A stretch of DNA of 49,179 bases from Xylanibacter caecicola (GCF_013166515.1 NZ_JABKKJ010000018.1:1-49179); one strand, 5' to 3'. Shown: positions 37,145-46,490, counted from the stretch's first letter. Notes: generated by a model from the letters alone, not told the origin. Numbers and translations are program-made.

Positions 37145-37290
37145 TCCTGCATTTTGTTATAAACGAACGTGCTTTTTATAAGAATAGCACGTGCAAAAGA
37201 GGGGAAAGTACGTGCTTTTGCAGTCTGAAATGCCGCCTTTTGCAGTCTAAAAGGGCTGCTTTTGAAACGTAATCAGGCAACTTTCGTATC
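37145..37290 (+). repeat. 22-bp-period degenerate repeat array E
   Basis: T-run cores at 37152, 37173, an inverted unit at about 37195 (CACGTGCAAAAG), then 37216, 37238, 37260 and 37282. The last four steps are exactly 22 bp. Cores: GTGCTTTTT, GTGCTTTTGC, CGCCTTTTGC, CTGCTTTTGA, CAACTTTCG; two units share TTTTGCAGTCT. The remaining 37291-37610 is A/T-rich and holds only a small hairpin at about 37543-37559. Confidence 0.85.
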
Positions 37291-37610
37291 CCAAACAATG
37301 CACATATACTTGTTTTTAGTCGTAACATATTGATATCAAACACATTCTGCCTGCACGCGAATTTAGGCGTTATTTGGCTCCAACAAGCTTCTTGTTTCAG
37401 AATATCGCAGTATTTCGGGGTTATGAAAAATCAAAAAGAAAGGAAAAAGACTGATATAACTAATTATTGATAATTGATAATTTAGAATTGGGGCGTAAGG
37501 GAAAGAGGGTGCTAAAAATAATAAGATAAATTGAAAACACACATCAACGTGAAGTTGATTTATTCATATTCCTTCTTAAATAATCAAACCCACATTATCT
37601 TATAACAATA

Positions 37611-37937
37611 TCAAAACAAAGACAATGAAGTGTCCTCTACCTTTCGGGGTGCTTCCTCTTCTTTCTCATCCTCGAACAGAAACATAAGCTGTCCCCTATC
37701 CCCGGATGTCACATTAAGACGATAAAAACCACGGACACCGGTCTTTTCGATTATCGAACTGCGAGTCTTGCTGTTTTTATACAGATACTGCTTGACATAG
37801 CGATAGACATCTTCAAAACATAACGTTCCGAAGAATGAGTTATGTGTATTGAAGACATGACGGGCTATCTTGTGAACACAAAGTCCCTCGGTGCCTGCCT
37901 CTTTCAGAATATTCAGTATATCGCGCTCGTAGTCCAT
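37611..37937 (-). CDS. small conserved protein of unknown function, winged-helix-like
   Basis: A 108-residue cytoplasmic protein. The N-terminal part (DILNILKEAGTEGLCVHKIARHVF) looks like a winged-helix start, with a predicted recognition helix and a hydrophobic YRYVKQYLY stretch. The C-terminal tail is acidic (EDEKEEE) and low in complexity. No named family is recognised. It follows the winged-helix gene on the same strand, but a terminator hairpin ends only a few bases before its ATG (37935-37937), so its expression is a puzzle. Confidence 0.7.
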   Translation of the reverse strand: MDYERDILNILKEAGTEGLCVHKIARHVFNTHNSFFGTLCFEDVYRYVKQYLYKNSKTRSSIIEKTGVRGFYRLNVTSGDRGQLMFLFEDEKEEEAPRKVEDTSLSLF

Positions 37938-37939
37938 TT

Positions 37940-37976
37940 TTGAAAAAAGGTCGGTAACAATAATTTACCGACCTTT
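37940..37976 (-). terminator. terminator or attenuator abutting a start codon
   Basis: AAAGGTCGGTAA (37946-37957) and TTACCGACCTTT (37965-37976) form a perfect 12-bp stem with a 7-nt loop. On the minus strand TTTTTT follows, then CAAAA and the ATG of the 108-residue gene. Confidence 0.85.
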
Positions 37977-37997
37977 CTTTAAATATTATCTTTACTG

Positions 37998-38297
37998 TTA
38001 AGCAAGAACAATCTTATCTTCCTGTTCTTTAACCTTACCTTCTTTAAACAACCAACCTATACCAAGAAGAACTTCTTCTGTTGATATATTGGCAACTTTT
38101 GCTATCTCTGCAACACTAAGTGATTTCCCTGCTGCAGCAAGTGCCTGATAAACGTCTCCTGCTCTAAAACCAACGTTTTCCGCATTAATAACAACCGCTG
38201 TCTTCTTTGCAATTGTCTTTTTTGTAGCACATGCTCTTTTTACCGTTGTCTTCTTCTCTGTTGCAGCCTTTGTTGCTGCTACTTTCTTTTCTGCCAT
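37998..38297 (-). CDS. winged-helix protein with lysine/alanine-rich tail
   Basis: A 99-residue protein in two parts. Residues 1-36 are a Lys/Ala/Thr-rich, basic, unstructured tail resembling histone H1 tails. Residues 40-99 (NAENVGFRAGDVYQALAAAG, LSVAEIAKVANISTEEVLLG, IGWLFKEGKV) fit the DUF2582 winged-helix domain. The combination suggests a nucleoid-associated DNA-binding protein, but this is inference. It has its own promoter box and a strong terminator. Confidence 0.88.
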   Translation of the reverse strand: MAEKKVAATKAATEKKTTVKRACATKKTIAKKTAVVINAENVGFRAGDVYQALAAAGKSLSVAEIAKVANISTEEVLLGIGWLFKEGKVKEQEDKIVLA

Positions 38298-38348
38298 AAT
38301 AATTAATTTAGACCTCTATTTATTTCAATCTTTCGATTAATTGTGCTG

Positions 38349-38356
38349 CAAATATA
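38349..38356 (-). promoter_or_regulatory. -7 box for the winged-helix gene
   Basis: On the minus strand TATATTTG followed by C, about 52 nt before the start. No clear -33 element. Confidence 0.5.
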
Positions 38357-38435
38357 ATGCTTTGGCACGAAATGGTAGTATTTTCCTACAAATAAATTAC
38401 GTTTATACAGTATTTTAACACATTTGCCAACAAAT

Positions 38436-40196
38436 CTATTGACCTAAATCAACTTTAATTTGCAATTCGTCAAGTTGCTTTACATCAACGGCAGAAGGAG
38501 CATCAAGCATTACATCACGACCGCTGTTATTCTTTGGGAATGCAATACAATCACGTATACTGTCAAGCCCAGCCATTATCGATACGAAACGATCCAGACC
38601 AAAAGCCAATCCGGCGTGCGGAGGTGCTCCATACTTAAACGCATTTATAAGGAAACCAAACTGAGCCATTGCCCTCTCAGGAGTAAAGCCGAGAATATTG
38701 AACATCTTCTCCTGTAAATTACAGTCATGAATACGCAGACTTCCTCCTCCTACTTCAATGCCATTGCATACAAAATCGTATGCCATTGCACGCACTCTTT
38801 CAGGATGCTCGTCCAACAAAGGTATGTCATCCGGATTAGGCATTGTAAACGGATGATGAGTTGCCATCAGTCTCTGCTCTTCATCACTCCATTCAAACAA
38901 CGGGAAATCGACAATCCACAAGCATTCGAATTTGTCTTTGTCACGCAGACCAAGACGATCACCCATTTCCAGACGTAAACTGCACAACTGAACCCGTGTC
39001 TTATTTGCATTATCACCGCTAAGTATAAGAACAAGGTCACCTTCTTTTGCCCCCATTACTTCTTTCAGACTGTTCCATACTTCGGGAGCGTAAAATTTAT
39101 CTATACTGCTTTTAATGCTTCCGTCCTCATTATACTTAACATACACAAGTCCTTTGGCGCCAACCTGAGGTCTTTTAACAAAATCCGTCAACTGATCAAG
39201 CTGTTTACGCGTATAGTTCGCACAACCGGGTACGCAAATGCCACCGATATATGCTGCATCATTGAATACCGAGAACGAGCCCGTGCCTTTCAGAGTATCC
39301 ATAAGTTCCACGAATTCCATACCGAAACGTATATCCGGTTTATCACTTCCATACAGGCGCATTGCGTCATGCCACGTCATCTGCTGTAACTTTTCAGGAA
39401 GATCCACTCCACGCACTTCTTTAAACAAGTGGCGTGCCATGTCTTCAAAAAGGTTTATCACATCATCCTGATCAACGAAAGACATTTCACAGTCTATCTG
39501 TGTAAATTCCGGCTGACGGTCTGCACGCAGATCTTCATCACGAAAACATTTTGCAATCTGGAAGTATCTGTCAAATCCACTTACCATAAGCAACTGCTTC
39601 AGTGTCTGCGGACTTTGCGGCAATGCGTAGAATTGTCCCGGATTCATACGGGAAGGAACTATAAAATCACGTGCTCCCTCCGGAGTACTACCTATCAATA
39701 TAGGTGTTTCCACTTCTATAAAGTCCTTTGAATCGAGAAAATTGCGTATAAGTATAGTCATGCGATGACGCAACTCCAAATTAGCACGTACAGCTGGACG
39801 GCGTAAATCAAGATAACGGTATTTCATACGTATGTCGTCTCCACCGTCCGTATTGTCCTCTATTGTAAACGGAGGTGTAAGACTTTCACTGAGAACCGAC
39901 AATTCTGAAACGATTATCTCAATGTCACCGGTAGGAATATTTTTGTTCTTGCTCTGCCTTTCACTTACAGTACCGATTGCCTGAATACAATATTCACGAC
40001 CAAGTTTATTCGCCTTGGCAAATATATCGGCATCGAGTTCTTCATTGAAAGCCAACTGAGTTATACCGTAACGATCGCGCAAATCAACGAAAGTCATACC
40101 TCCCATTTTACGGCTACGCTGCACCCATCCGGCAAGTTTTACGTTCTTGCCTACATCAGAGATACGCAGTTCTCCACATGTGTTCGTTCTATACAT
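38436..40196 (-). CDS. aspS: aspartyl-tRNA synthetase
   Basis: Class II synthetase charging tRNA-Asp. 586 residues, the bacterial type with an insertion domain. The N-terminal OB-fold anticodon domain includes [20 protein letters not shown]; motif 2 includes [18 protein letters not shown]; motif 3 is [11 protein letters not shown] take the ATG at 40196 ([10 protein letters not shown]). The upstream in-frame codons include the promoter and are not coding. Confidence 0.97.
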   Translation of the reverse strand: MYRTNTCGELRISDVGKNVKLAGWVQRSRKMGGMTFVDLRDRYGITQLAFNEELDADIFAKANKLGREYCIQAIGTVSERQSKNKNIPTGDIEIIVSELSVLSESLTPPFTIEDNTDGGDDIRMKYRYLDLRRPAVRANLELRHRMTILIRNFLDSKDFIEVETPILIGSTPEGARDFIVPSRMNPGQFYALPQSPQTLKQLLMVSGFDRYFQIAKCFRDEDLRADRQPEFTQIDCEMSFVDQDDVINLFEDMARHLFKEVRGVDLPEKLQQMTWHDAMRLYGSDKPDIRFGMEFVELMDTLKGTGSFSVFNDAAYIGGICVPGCANYTRKQLDQLTDFVKRPQVGAKGLVYVKYNEDGSIKSSIDKFYAPEVWNSLKEVMGAKEGDLVLILSGDNANKTRVQLCSLRLEMGDRLGLRDKDKFECLWIVDFPLFEWSDEEQRLMATHHPFTMPNPDDIPLLDEHPERVRAMAYDFVCNGIEVGGGSLRIHDCNLQEKMFNILGFTPERAMAQFGFLINAFKYGAPPHAGLAFGLDRFVSIMAGLDSIRDCIAFPKNNSGRDVMLDAPSAVDVKQLDELQIKVDLGQ

Positions 40197-40220
40197 AAGT
40201 GTTCTATATATTTTGATATG

Positions 40221-40251
40221 CAAAATTATAAAAAAATGTAGAACAAACAAA
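40221..40251 (-). promoter_or_regulatory. promoter of aspS
   Basis: On the minus strand TTTG (40251-40248), exactly 19 nt, then TAATTTTG (40228-40221), 24 nt before the aspS start. It excludes the longer upstream reading frame. Confidence 0.75.
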
Positions 40252-40304
40252 AGATTATTAATGCTAACTATTAAATAAGAACAAGAAAGTTTTAATGACA
40301 AGCA

Positions 40305-40511
40305 TCAGTCATGCGCATAGGCAGCAAGTACTCCTTCCTCTTCAAAAAGTTCTATTGTTCCGCCTATCCATTCAGTAAAAGGCAACTCTTCCGAGAAATG
40401 GTAATATGACCTGACCGTGCCATTTTCTATTTCAACAACACCATTGACAATGATATTTCCACGTATTACCAGTCTGTTTGCAGCAAATCTACCTGTACCT
40501 TTCAACAACAT
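40305..40511 (-). CDS. small conserved protein of unknown function
   Basis: A 68-residue cytoplasmic protein starting MLLKGTGRFAANRL at the ATG 40509-40511; the upstream TTG is less likely. The alternating hydrophobic pattern suggests an all-beta fold: IRGNIIVNGVVEIENGTV, then a Phe/Tyr-rich part and an acidic end. It faintly resembles the small beta-sandwich of amidohydrolases, not enough to name it. It lies between the DUF4296 gene and aspS on the same strand. Confidence 0.65.
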   Translation of the reverse strand: MLLKGTGRFAANRLVIRGNIIVNGVVEIENGTVRSYYHFSEELPFTEWIGGTIELFEEEGVLAAYAHD

Positions 40512-40590
40512 AACAATCGTCAAACCGATTAACTTCGAATATTAAATAAATAGAACTACATAAATATATGTTGAAATCAAAAATACAGAA

Positions 40591-41535
40591 TTACGGTCTG
40601 CGGATAGTTCTCATGCCGGGATTGGATATTCTTACGGGATGGGGAGTTACACCATTCACTCCTCCTGCCATACTGCCTCTGCCTGTTCCTGTATTTTCAT
40701 TAAGAGTATCACCACTGTTTATGTTCTGCTGCCCGTTTGAATGTATGTTTGAGTCAGAAGTATTGTGAAGTCTTACCAACCGTATATTATCCACAAACAT
40801 CATCTTCATAGTGGAAAAAGAAGTATTTTGATTTTTTGTCAGAAAGATAAAACCATATACATCCTTTATTCCTATATTTCCATCATCAACGACATTCAGT
40901 GTATAATGAGAATCAGAAGACATGTGTATCGTGCGCGACACAACACTGTCATTAGACAAACGTACCGCCAACAGAGCCACACCGTCTTTGGTTCCGTCCT
41001 GATAAATGAAATGCGTATCGAAACTCAGAACCATTCTGTCTCCCTTATGGAATGCGGTATCTGCCTTTATTGCATAGGACAATACATTATAAGGCATCCC
41101 GGTATGCAAGACACAAGAACGTTCTTCATTCCACACATCGGCTGTGTCTGAATGCGAAACAGACGAGCCAAACTGCTGTAAATCCCCGGCAGAAGCTCCC
41201 ATACCTATAGCAGCATTGCCAAGACGTTTTTCTATATTTTCATAAATCGAATGTAATCTGTCTGCATGGCGTGCATAATAGACTAAAGACGAATCAAACT
41301 CTGATTGGGTCACACCATGTTTTTTCAATACCGCAAGTTTGTACAGCCTATTGTTATACGCCTGTTCCTGAACTTCTCCGTATTCACAATTAGCCATGCC
41401 GTCTGCCATATAGTAGTCGTAAAGGATATTTTCCATATCTCCCGGCTGTATGTATCCGGAAGGTACACGCGGCTTACACGACAGCAAGACAACCGCCATT
41501 GCGAGACACAACACTATAAAGCAGTCTTTCTTCAT
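40591..41535 (-). CDS. DUF4296 lipoprotein
   Basis: A 314-residue predicted lipoprotein. The signal ends at the lipobox VLLSC (Cys at about residue 20). The first third (MENILYDYYMADGMANCEY, YKLAVLKKHGVTQSEFDSSLVYYARH) is DUF4296, a Bacteroidetes family of unknown role always near lspA and ileS. A second region, about 150-270, forms a beta-rich extension, and the last 50 residues are Asn/Gly-rich and probably disordered. Its start overlaps the end of lspA by 4 bp. Confidence 0.88.
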   Translation of the reverse strand: MKKDCFIVLCLAMAVVLLSCKPRVPSGYIQPGDMENILYDYYMADGMANCEYGEVQEQAYNNRLYKLAVLKKHGVTQSEFDSSLVYYARHADRLHSIYENIEKRLGNAAIGMGASAGDLQQFGSSVSHSDTADVWNEERSCVLHTGMPYNVLSYAIKADTAFHKGDRMVLSFDTHFIYQDGTKDGVALLAVRLSNDSVVSRTIHMSSDSHYTLNVVDDGNIGIKDVYGFIFLTKNQNTSFSTMKMMFVDNIRLVRLHNTSDSNIHSNGQQNINSGDTLNENTGTGRGSMAGGVNGVTPHPVRISNPGMRTIRRP

Positions 41536-42164
41536 TGTCTCTTAAATGTAATTTGTGACAGTTCGTTACGGCAAAATAATATCAACGACACAACACCAAC
41601 ACTGATACAGGCATCGGCAAAATTGAACACAGGACTGAAGAATATAAATTCATCTCCTCCAAAAACCGGAACCCATTCGGGCCACGTAGTGACTATGAGC
41701 GGAAAATAAAACATATCCACCACCTTGCCCATAAGGAAAGAGGAATATCCCTGTCCGAAAGGCACCATATACGATACATAATAAGGCGACGAAGCATTGA
41801 ATATAAGCCCATAGAACATACAGTCAATAAGATTTCCCAAAGCTCCGGCAAAGACAACAGACAAAAGACAGATATACAAAAGACGTGCCTTCCGCCTTAT
41901 CTGCACGCATATATAATATCCGAGCGCACTTATAGCCAGAACACGGAACAGACTGAGCACCAGCTTGTTTATAAAAGTCATGCCGTATGCCATTCCGTTG
42001 TTCTCTATAAAGTTTATATAGAACCAGTCTGTTATTCTTATCGACTCATACAGACACATGCCCGTTTTGACCTCAATCTTTATGATCTGGTCTATAATCA
42101 GGACAAGAACAATTAGTATGCACGCGGACAATCCGCGTGCATACGATATAATATATCTGTTCAT
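41532..42164 (-). CDS. lspA: lipoprotein signal peptidase II
   Basis: Aspartyl protease of the inner membrane that removes signal peptides from prolipoproteins. 210 residues, four membrane spans. The catalytic Asp residues lie in GALGNLIDC (family GNxxD) and VFNFADACIS (FNxAD). The Arg that often follows the first Asp is Cys here. A loop of about 35 residues before the second motif (VDMFYFPLIVTTWPEWVPVF) is typical of Bacteroidetes. Adjacent to a lipoprotein gene and to the DksA-like gene (directly abutting). Confidence 0.95.
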   Translation of the reverse strand: MNRYIISYARGLSACILIVLVLIIDQIIKIEVKTGMCLYESIRITDWFYINFIENNGMAYGMTFINKLVLSLFRVLAISALGYYICVQIRRKARLLYICLLSVVFAGALGNLIDCMFYGLIFNASSPYYVSYMVPFGQGYSSFLMGKVVDMFYFPLIVTTWPEWVPVFGGDEFIFFSPVFNFADACISVGVVSLILFCRNELSQITFKRQ

Positions 42165-42545
42165 TTATCCCTTCCTCGCATTCTTTGATGCTACGCTCAA
42201 AGTTGCATGAGGAACCACACGCAGACGTTCTTTCGGAATAAGTTCTCCTGTCACACGATCTATTCCGTATGTCTTTTTCTCTATACGTATCAAGGCAGCT
42301 TCAAGTCCCTGTATGAATTTCTGCTGACGTGCGGCAAACTGTGTCAGTTCCTCTTTTGTCTGAGTTGCGCTCCCTTCTTCCAGAATTTTATATGTAGGCG
42401 ATGTATCCTCCACATCATTTCCATCTGCATTCATCAGTGTGCGCATCATCTGATTGTAGTCACGGCGTGCCAAAGCGAGCTTTTCATTGATAATTGCCTT
42501 GAACTCTTCAAGCTCTTCATCTGTATAACGTTTTTTCTCTGCCAT
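42165..42545 (-). CDS. TraR/DksA-family protein without zinc-finger cysteines
   Basis: A 126-residue protein of the DksA/TraR type. The coiled-coil region is EEFKAIINEKLALARRDYNQ to LEAALIRIEKKTYGI. The C-terminal globular part (YGIDRVTGELIPKERLRVVPHATLS) keeps the family scaffold, but all four zinc-binding Cys are replaced; the protein has no Cys at all. Such zinc-free forms probably bind the RNA polymerase secondary channel like DksA. ATG at 42545 chosen; another lies 2 codons upstream. Lies between ileS and lspA. Confidence 0.9.
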   Translation of the reverse strand: MAEKKRYTDEELEEFKAIINEKLALARRDYNQMMRTLMNADGNDVEDTSPTYKILEEGSATQTKEELTQFAARQQKFIQGLEAALIRIEKKTYGIDRVTGELIPKERLRVVPHATLSVASKNARKG

Positions 42546-42601
42546 AATCATCAGTTGTTAAGTTATATAAGTTTATAAAGTTCCGAAAAATTATCTTCAC
42601 T

Positions 42602-45600
42602 TTATTTTTTCTCCACTTTAATATTCAAGTTGAACGTATCGAACTGGAATTCCGGTCCGTCATTGTCTGCCAAAACAATGTCATCAGCCAAGACCTGTCC
42701 CTTTATATATTCCGAATATGCTTCCACGGCCTCTTCAACCTGATCTACAGAAGTTATAATCACATTTATACGGTCTGTTATTTCCAGTCCCGTATCTTTC
42801 CTTATGTTCTGTATACGGTTTATCAGTTCACGTGCCATACCTTCCTTTCGTAGTTCGTCACTGATCTCAACTTCAAGAGCAACTGTCAGATTGCCTTCGT
42901 TGGCAACAAGCCAGCCCGGAATGTCTTCGCTGATAATCTCTACATCTGCGATATCCACCACAACACTCTGTCCTTCCACGTTCAACTCTATAGAAGAGTT
43001 CTGCTCAAAAGATGCAATATCCTCCTGAGTGAGGTTTTCCATTCCGGCTGCAATGCTTTTCATCAGCTTTCCGAACTTCTTACCCAAAGTACGGAAGTTA
43101 CACTTCACTTTCTTGACAAGCACTCCCGAACCTTCTACAAAATTAAGTTCCTTGACATTAACCTCATTCATTATCAACTCCTTGACAGCACATATATATT
43201 CTTTTTGTCTGTCATCTACAGCAGGTATCATAATGCTCTGCAGAGGCTGTCTCACCTTGATGTTTACTTTACGGCGCAAAGCAAGTGTCATGGACGTAAT
43301 CTTCTGAGCCATTCTCATACGCTCTTCCAGCTCACTGTCTATAAGACTTTCATCTGCAACAGGATATTTTGCCAAGTGTACGGAACAGACATTGTCACGT
43401 CCGGTAACCTTTATCAGATCCATATAAAGCCGGTCTGCATAGAACGGAGCAAACGGAGCCAACAGTTTTGCCACGGTTTCAAGACATGTATATAATGTCT
43501 GATATGCAGAAAGTTTTTCCTTGTCCATATCCTTGCCCCAGAAACGTTTGCGGTTAAGACGCACAAACCAGTTGCTGAGGTCATCATTCACAAATGTATC
43601 GATAAGACGTCCTGCACGTGTCGGATCATAACTGTCCATTTCCTTTTCAACACCTTTTATAAGCGTATTCAGAACAGACAATATCCAACGGTCTATCTCA
43701 GGACGCTCATCCACTGGTATTTCCTGTTGCGAATAGTCAAATGCATCAACATTTGCATATAGCGCAAAGAAACTATAGGTATTATACAATGTGCCGAAGA
43801 ACTTACGGCGAACCTCGTCAACACCATTCGGATCGAACTTAAGGTTGTCCCATGGCTCCGAGTTGGTCATCATATAAAAACGCACGGGGTCTGCACCGAA
43901 TTTGTCAATCATGGTGAAAGGATTTATAACATTACCCACATGCTTTGACATTTTGTTACCTTTAGAGTCAAGGACAAGTCCTGTCGAGATTACATTCTTA
44001 AATGCAACAGAATCAAACACCATTGTCGCTATGGCATGAAGCGTAAAGAACCAGCCTCGTGTCTGATCCACTCCCTCATTGATAAAATCAGCGGGGAATG
44101 CCTTTCTCTCGTCTATAAGTTCGCGGTTCTCAAAAGGATAATGTACCTGGGCGTATGGCATGGAACCGGAATCAAACCATACATCGATAAGATCAGACTC
44201 ACGTTTCATAGCCTTACCGCTATCACTTACAAGCACGATGTTGTCTACATACGGGCGATGAATATCTATCTTATCATAATTCTCACGGCTGTAGTCACCG
44301 GGAACAAAGCCCTTGTCCTTCATAGGATTGCTCTGCATGATACCGGCAGCAACAGATTTTTCTATTTCATCATAAAGCTGCTGCATCGAACCTATACATA
44401 TTTCCTCTCCGTCTTCATTACGCCATATCGGAAGCGGTGTGCCCCAATATCGGCTGCGCGACAGATTCCAGTCGTTAAGGTTGTCAAGCCAGTTTCCGAA
44501 ACGTCCTGTTCCGGTACTTTCCGGTTGCCAGTTTATAGTTTTATTAAGTTCGCTCATGCGCTCTTTCTTGGCAGAAGAACGTATGAACCAAGAGTCAAGA
44601 GGATAATACAACACAGGTTTGTCCGTGCGCCAGCAATGAGGATAGTTGTGTACATGTTTCTCTATCTTCAGCGCAGTGCCTTCCTGTTTCATCTCCATAC
44701 ACAGTACGATGTTGAGGTCTTCGGCTTTCATCGCCGCTTTCTCGTCATACTTGCCATCGGAATTGAATGCCGGAGAATAAGCGTTCTTTACATAGTCGCC
44801 GGCATGTTTTGCGTATGCTTCTGCATTCAGGCAACGTGCAGCGAACTCACTGTCAAGTTCGTCCATAACATAGTACTTACCTTCCAAGTCTACCATCGGA
44901 CGTGTATCGCCTTTCTTGTTGATAAGGAACAACGAAGGTATTTCCGCATCCTTGGCAACCTTGGCATCGTCCGCACCAAATGTAGGAGCTATATGTACGA
45001 TACCGGTACCGTCTTCCGTCGTCACATAGTCGCCGGGGATTACGCGGAACGCCTTGCTGCCCATTTCCACAAACTTGTCCTTACCGTTTTCGCCAACGAA
45101 AACTTTCTCAGGATATTCCTCTGCATATGCTTTAACAAAGTCCGGGGCATTCTCGTCGACCTTTGCAGAAGGCTTTACCCAAGGCATAAGCTGTTCGTAT
45201 TCCATACCGACAAGTTCCTTGCCTGTATATTCACCTACGATACGATATGGGATTATCTTGTCGCCGTGCTTATATGCCTCCATATCAGCATCTTTGCCTT
45301 CTGCCTTGAAATAAGCGTTTACAAGAACCTCAGCCATTATAACGGTTATCTTTTCATCGTTATAAGAGTTGTATGTCTGCAATGCCACATATTTTATATT
45401 AGGACCTACGCAAAGTGCCGTATTTGAAGGAAGTGTCCATGGCGTTGTTGTCCATGCTGCAAAATAAGCGGTTCCCCACTCTTTCCATTCTGCCTTTGAA
45501 TTGACAACCTTGAACAGAGCCGTAGCGGTTGTATCTTTAACGTCACGGTAGCAACCGGGCTGGTTCAGCTCATGGCTCGACAATCCTGTACCGGCAGCTG

Positions 45601-46168
45601 GGCTGTATGGCTGTATAGTATAGCCCTTGTACAACAGTCCTTTATCATAAAGTTGCTTAAGGAGCCACCAAAGCGTCTCTATATATTTGTTGTCATAAGT
45701 GATATAAGGATTGTCCAGATCGACAAAATATCCCATTTCTTCCGTAAGCTTGCGCCACTCCTCAGTATACATCATCACGTTCTGACGGCACTTACGGTTA
45801 TAATCTTCCACCGATATATATTTATCACTGGCATGATTGTCGATGTCAGCCTTTGTTATGCCCAGTTCCTTTTCTACACCAAGTTCAACAGGAAGTCCGT
45901 GAGTATCCCATCCTGCCTTGCGGCGGACCATATATCCCTTCATCGTCTTATAACGGTTGAACGTGTCTTTTATCGCACGTGCCAAAACGTGATGTATACC
46001 GGGATGACCGTTCGCTGATGGAGGTCCCTCGAAGAATACAAACTCCGGACATCCCTCACGCTCGGATATTGTCTTGTGAAAAACGTCATTCTCATTCCAC
46101 GATGCTAGAACCTCTTTGTTGGTCTCAACAAGATTAAGACCGTTGTGTTCGGCAAATTTGCTGGTCAT
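42602..46168 (-). CDS. ileS: isoleucyl-tRNA synthetase, long form with GIHH signature
   Basis: A class I synthetase of 1188 residues, longer than the E. coli enzyme and of the eukaryote-like type (IleRS2). The first signature, normally HXGH, reads G57-I-H-H60 in PPSANGHPGIHHVLAR; the second, KMSKH, is at 739-743. The editing domain (CP1) and the C-terminal anticodon domain are complete. IleRS2 enzymes are naturally little sensitive to mupirocin, and a GXHH swap has been reported to give very high resistance; applied to this protein this is inference. First gene of the ileS-dksA-lspA-DUF4296 run. Confidence 0.96.
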   Translation of the reverse strand: MTSKFAEHNGLNLVETNKEVLASWNENDVFHKTISEREGCPEFVFFEGPPSANGHPGIHHVLARAIKDTFNRYKTMKGYMVRRKAGWDTHGLPVELGVEKELGITKADIDNHASDKYISVEDYNRKCRQNVMMYTEEWRKLTEEMGYFVDLDNPYITYDNKYIETLWWLLKQLYDKGLLYKGYTIQPYSPAAGTGLSSHELNQPGCYRDVKDTTATALFKVVNSKAEWKEWGTAYFAAWTTTPWTLPSNTALCVGPNIKYVALQTYNSYNDEKITVIMAEVLVNAYFKAEGKDADMEAYKHGDKIIPYRIVGEYTGKELVGMEYEQLMPWVKPSAKVDENAPDFVKAYAEEYPEKVFVGENGKDKFVEMGSKAFRVIPGDYVTTEDGTGIVHIAPTFGADDAKVAKDAEIPSLFLINKKGDTRPMVDLEGKYYVMDELDSEFAARCLNAEAYAKHAGDYVKNAYSPAFNSDGKYDEKAAMKAEDLNIVLCMEMKQEGTALKIEKHVHNYPHCWRTDKPVLYYPLDSWFIRSSAKKERMSELNKTINWQPESTGTGRFGNWLDNLNDWNLSRSRYWGTPLPIWRNEDGEEICIGSMQQLYDEIEKSVAAGIMQSNPMKDKGFVPGDYSRENYDKIDIHRPYVDNIVLVSDSGKAMKRESDLIDVWFDSGSMPYAQVHYPFENRELIDERKAFPADFINEGVDQTRGWFFTLHAIATMVFDSVAFKNVISTGLVLDSKGNKMSKHVGNVINPFTMIDKFGADPVRFYMMTNSEPWDNLKFDPNGVDEVRRKFFGTLYNTYSFFALYANVDAFDYSQQEIPVDERPEIDRWILSVLNTLIKGVEKEMDSYDPTRAGRLIDTFVNDDLSNWFVRLNRKRFWGKDMDKEKLSAYQTLYTCLETVAKLLAPFAPFYADRLYMDLIKVTGRDNVCSVHLAKYPVADESLIDSELEERMRMAQKITSMTLALRRKVNIKVRQPLQSIMIPAVDDRQKEYICAVKELIMNEVNVKELNFVEGSGVLVKKVKCNFRTLGKKFGKLMKSIAAGMENLTQEDIASFEQNSSIELNVEGQSVVVDIADVEIISEDIPGWLVANEGNLTVALEVEISDELRKEGMARELINRIQNIRKDTGLEITDRINVIITSVDQVEEAVEAYSEYIKGQVLADDIVLADNDGPEFQFDTFNLNIKVEKK

Positions 46169-46209
46169 ATATCTATATATTTATTTTTTATACAATTATG
46201 TTTGAGGCG

Positions 46210-46240
46210 CAAAGTTAAAAAAAAAATCTTCATAACCAAT
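46210..46240 (-). promoter_or_regulatory. promoter of ileS
   Basis: On the minus strand ATTG (46240-46237), 19 nt, then TAACTTTG followed by C (46217-46210), 42 nt before the ileS start. The spacer holds a run of ten T. Confidence 0.65.
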
Positions 46241-46283
46241 GATTTGTCATAAGTTTAAAATTATTTTAACGCGAGTGCATAAT

Positions 46284-46479
46284 GAAGTCATCTAAACTTT
46301 TATGAGATTCAATATTTGCCTTTATTTTTTTGAGGGTGTTTTTGCACTTGAAAAGGGAGTATAGCAGGCTACTCGACCGATGAAAGGGTAAAAACAGACC
46401 AAAAAGAAAGGTAAAGATTGGATTTAGAAGATATAAAAGTTTAAGATTTTTATTCGTCATAAAAGTTGAGATGACTTCA
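46284..46479. mobile_element. 196-bp MITE with 23-bp inverted ends and an IS30 transposase relic
   Basis: TGAAGTCATCTAAACTTTTA starts at 46284; positions 46284-46306 match the reverse complement of 46457-46479 in 22 of 23 bases. Inside, at about 46395-46435, the DNA resembles the end of the IS30-type transposase at 10-50 (AACAGACCAA, then GATTGGATTT against GACTGGATTT), with a short NRPKRK relic on the plus strand. The 64-residue minus frame in it is most likely chance. Confidence 0.7.
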
Positions 46480-46490
46480 ATATGCTCTAA

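Noticed and set aside
44036..45427. 463-codon plus-strand ORF opposite ileS
   Set aside because: Shadow of the editing and catalytic domains of IleRS.
46266..46460. 64-codon minus-strand ORF
   Set aside because: It lies almost wholly within the MITE and reads antisense to the transposase relic; most likely chance.
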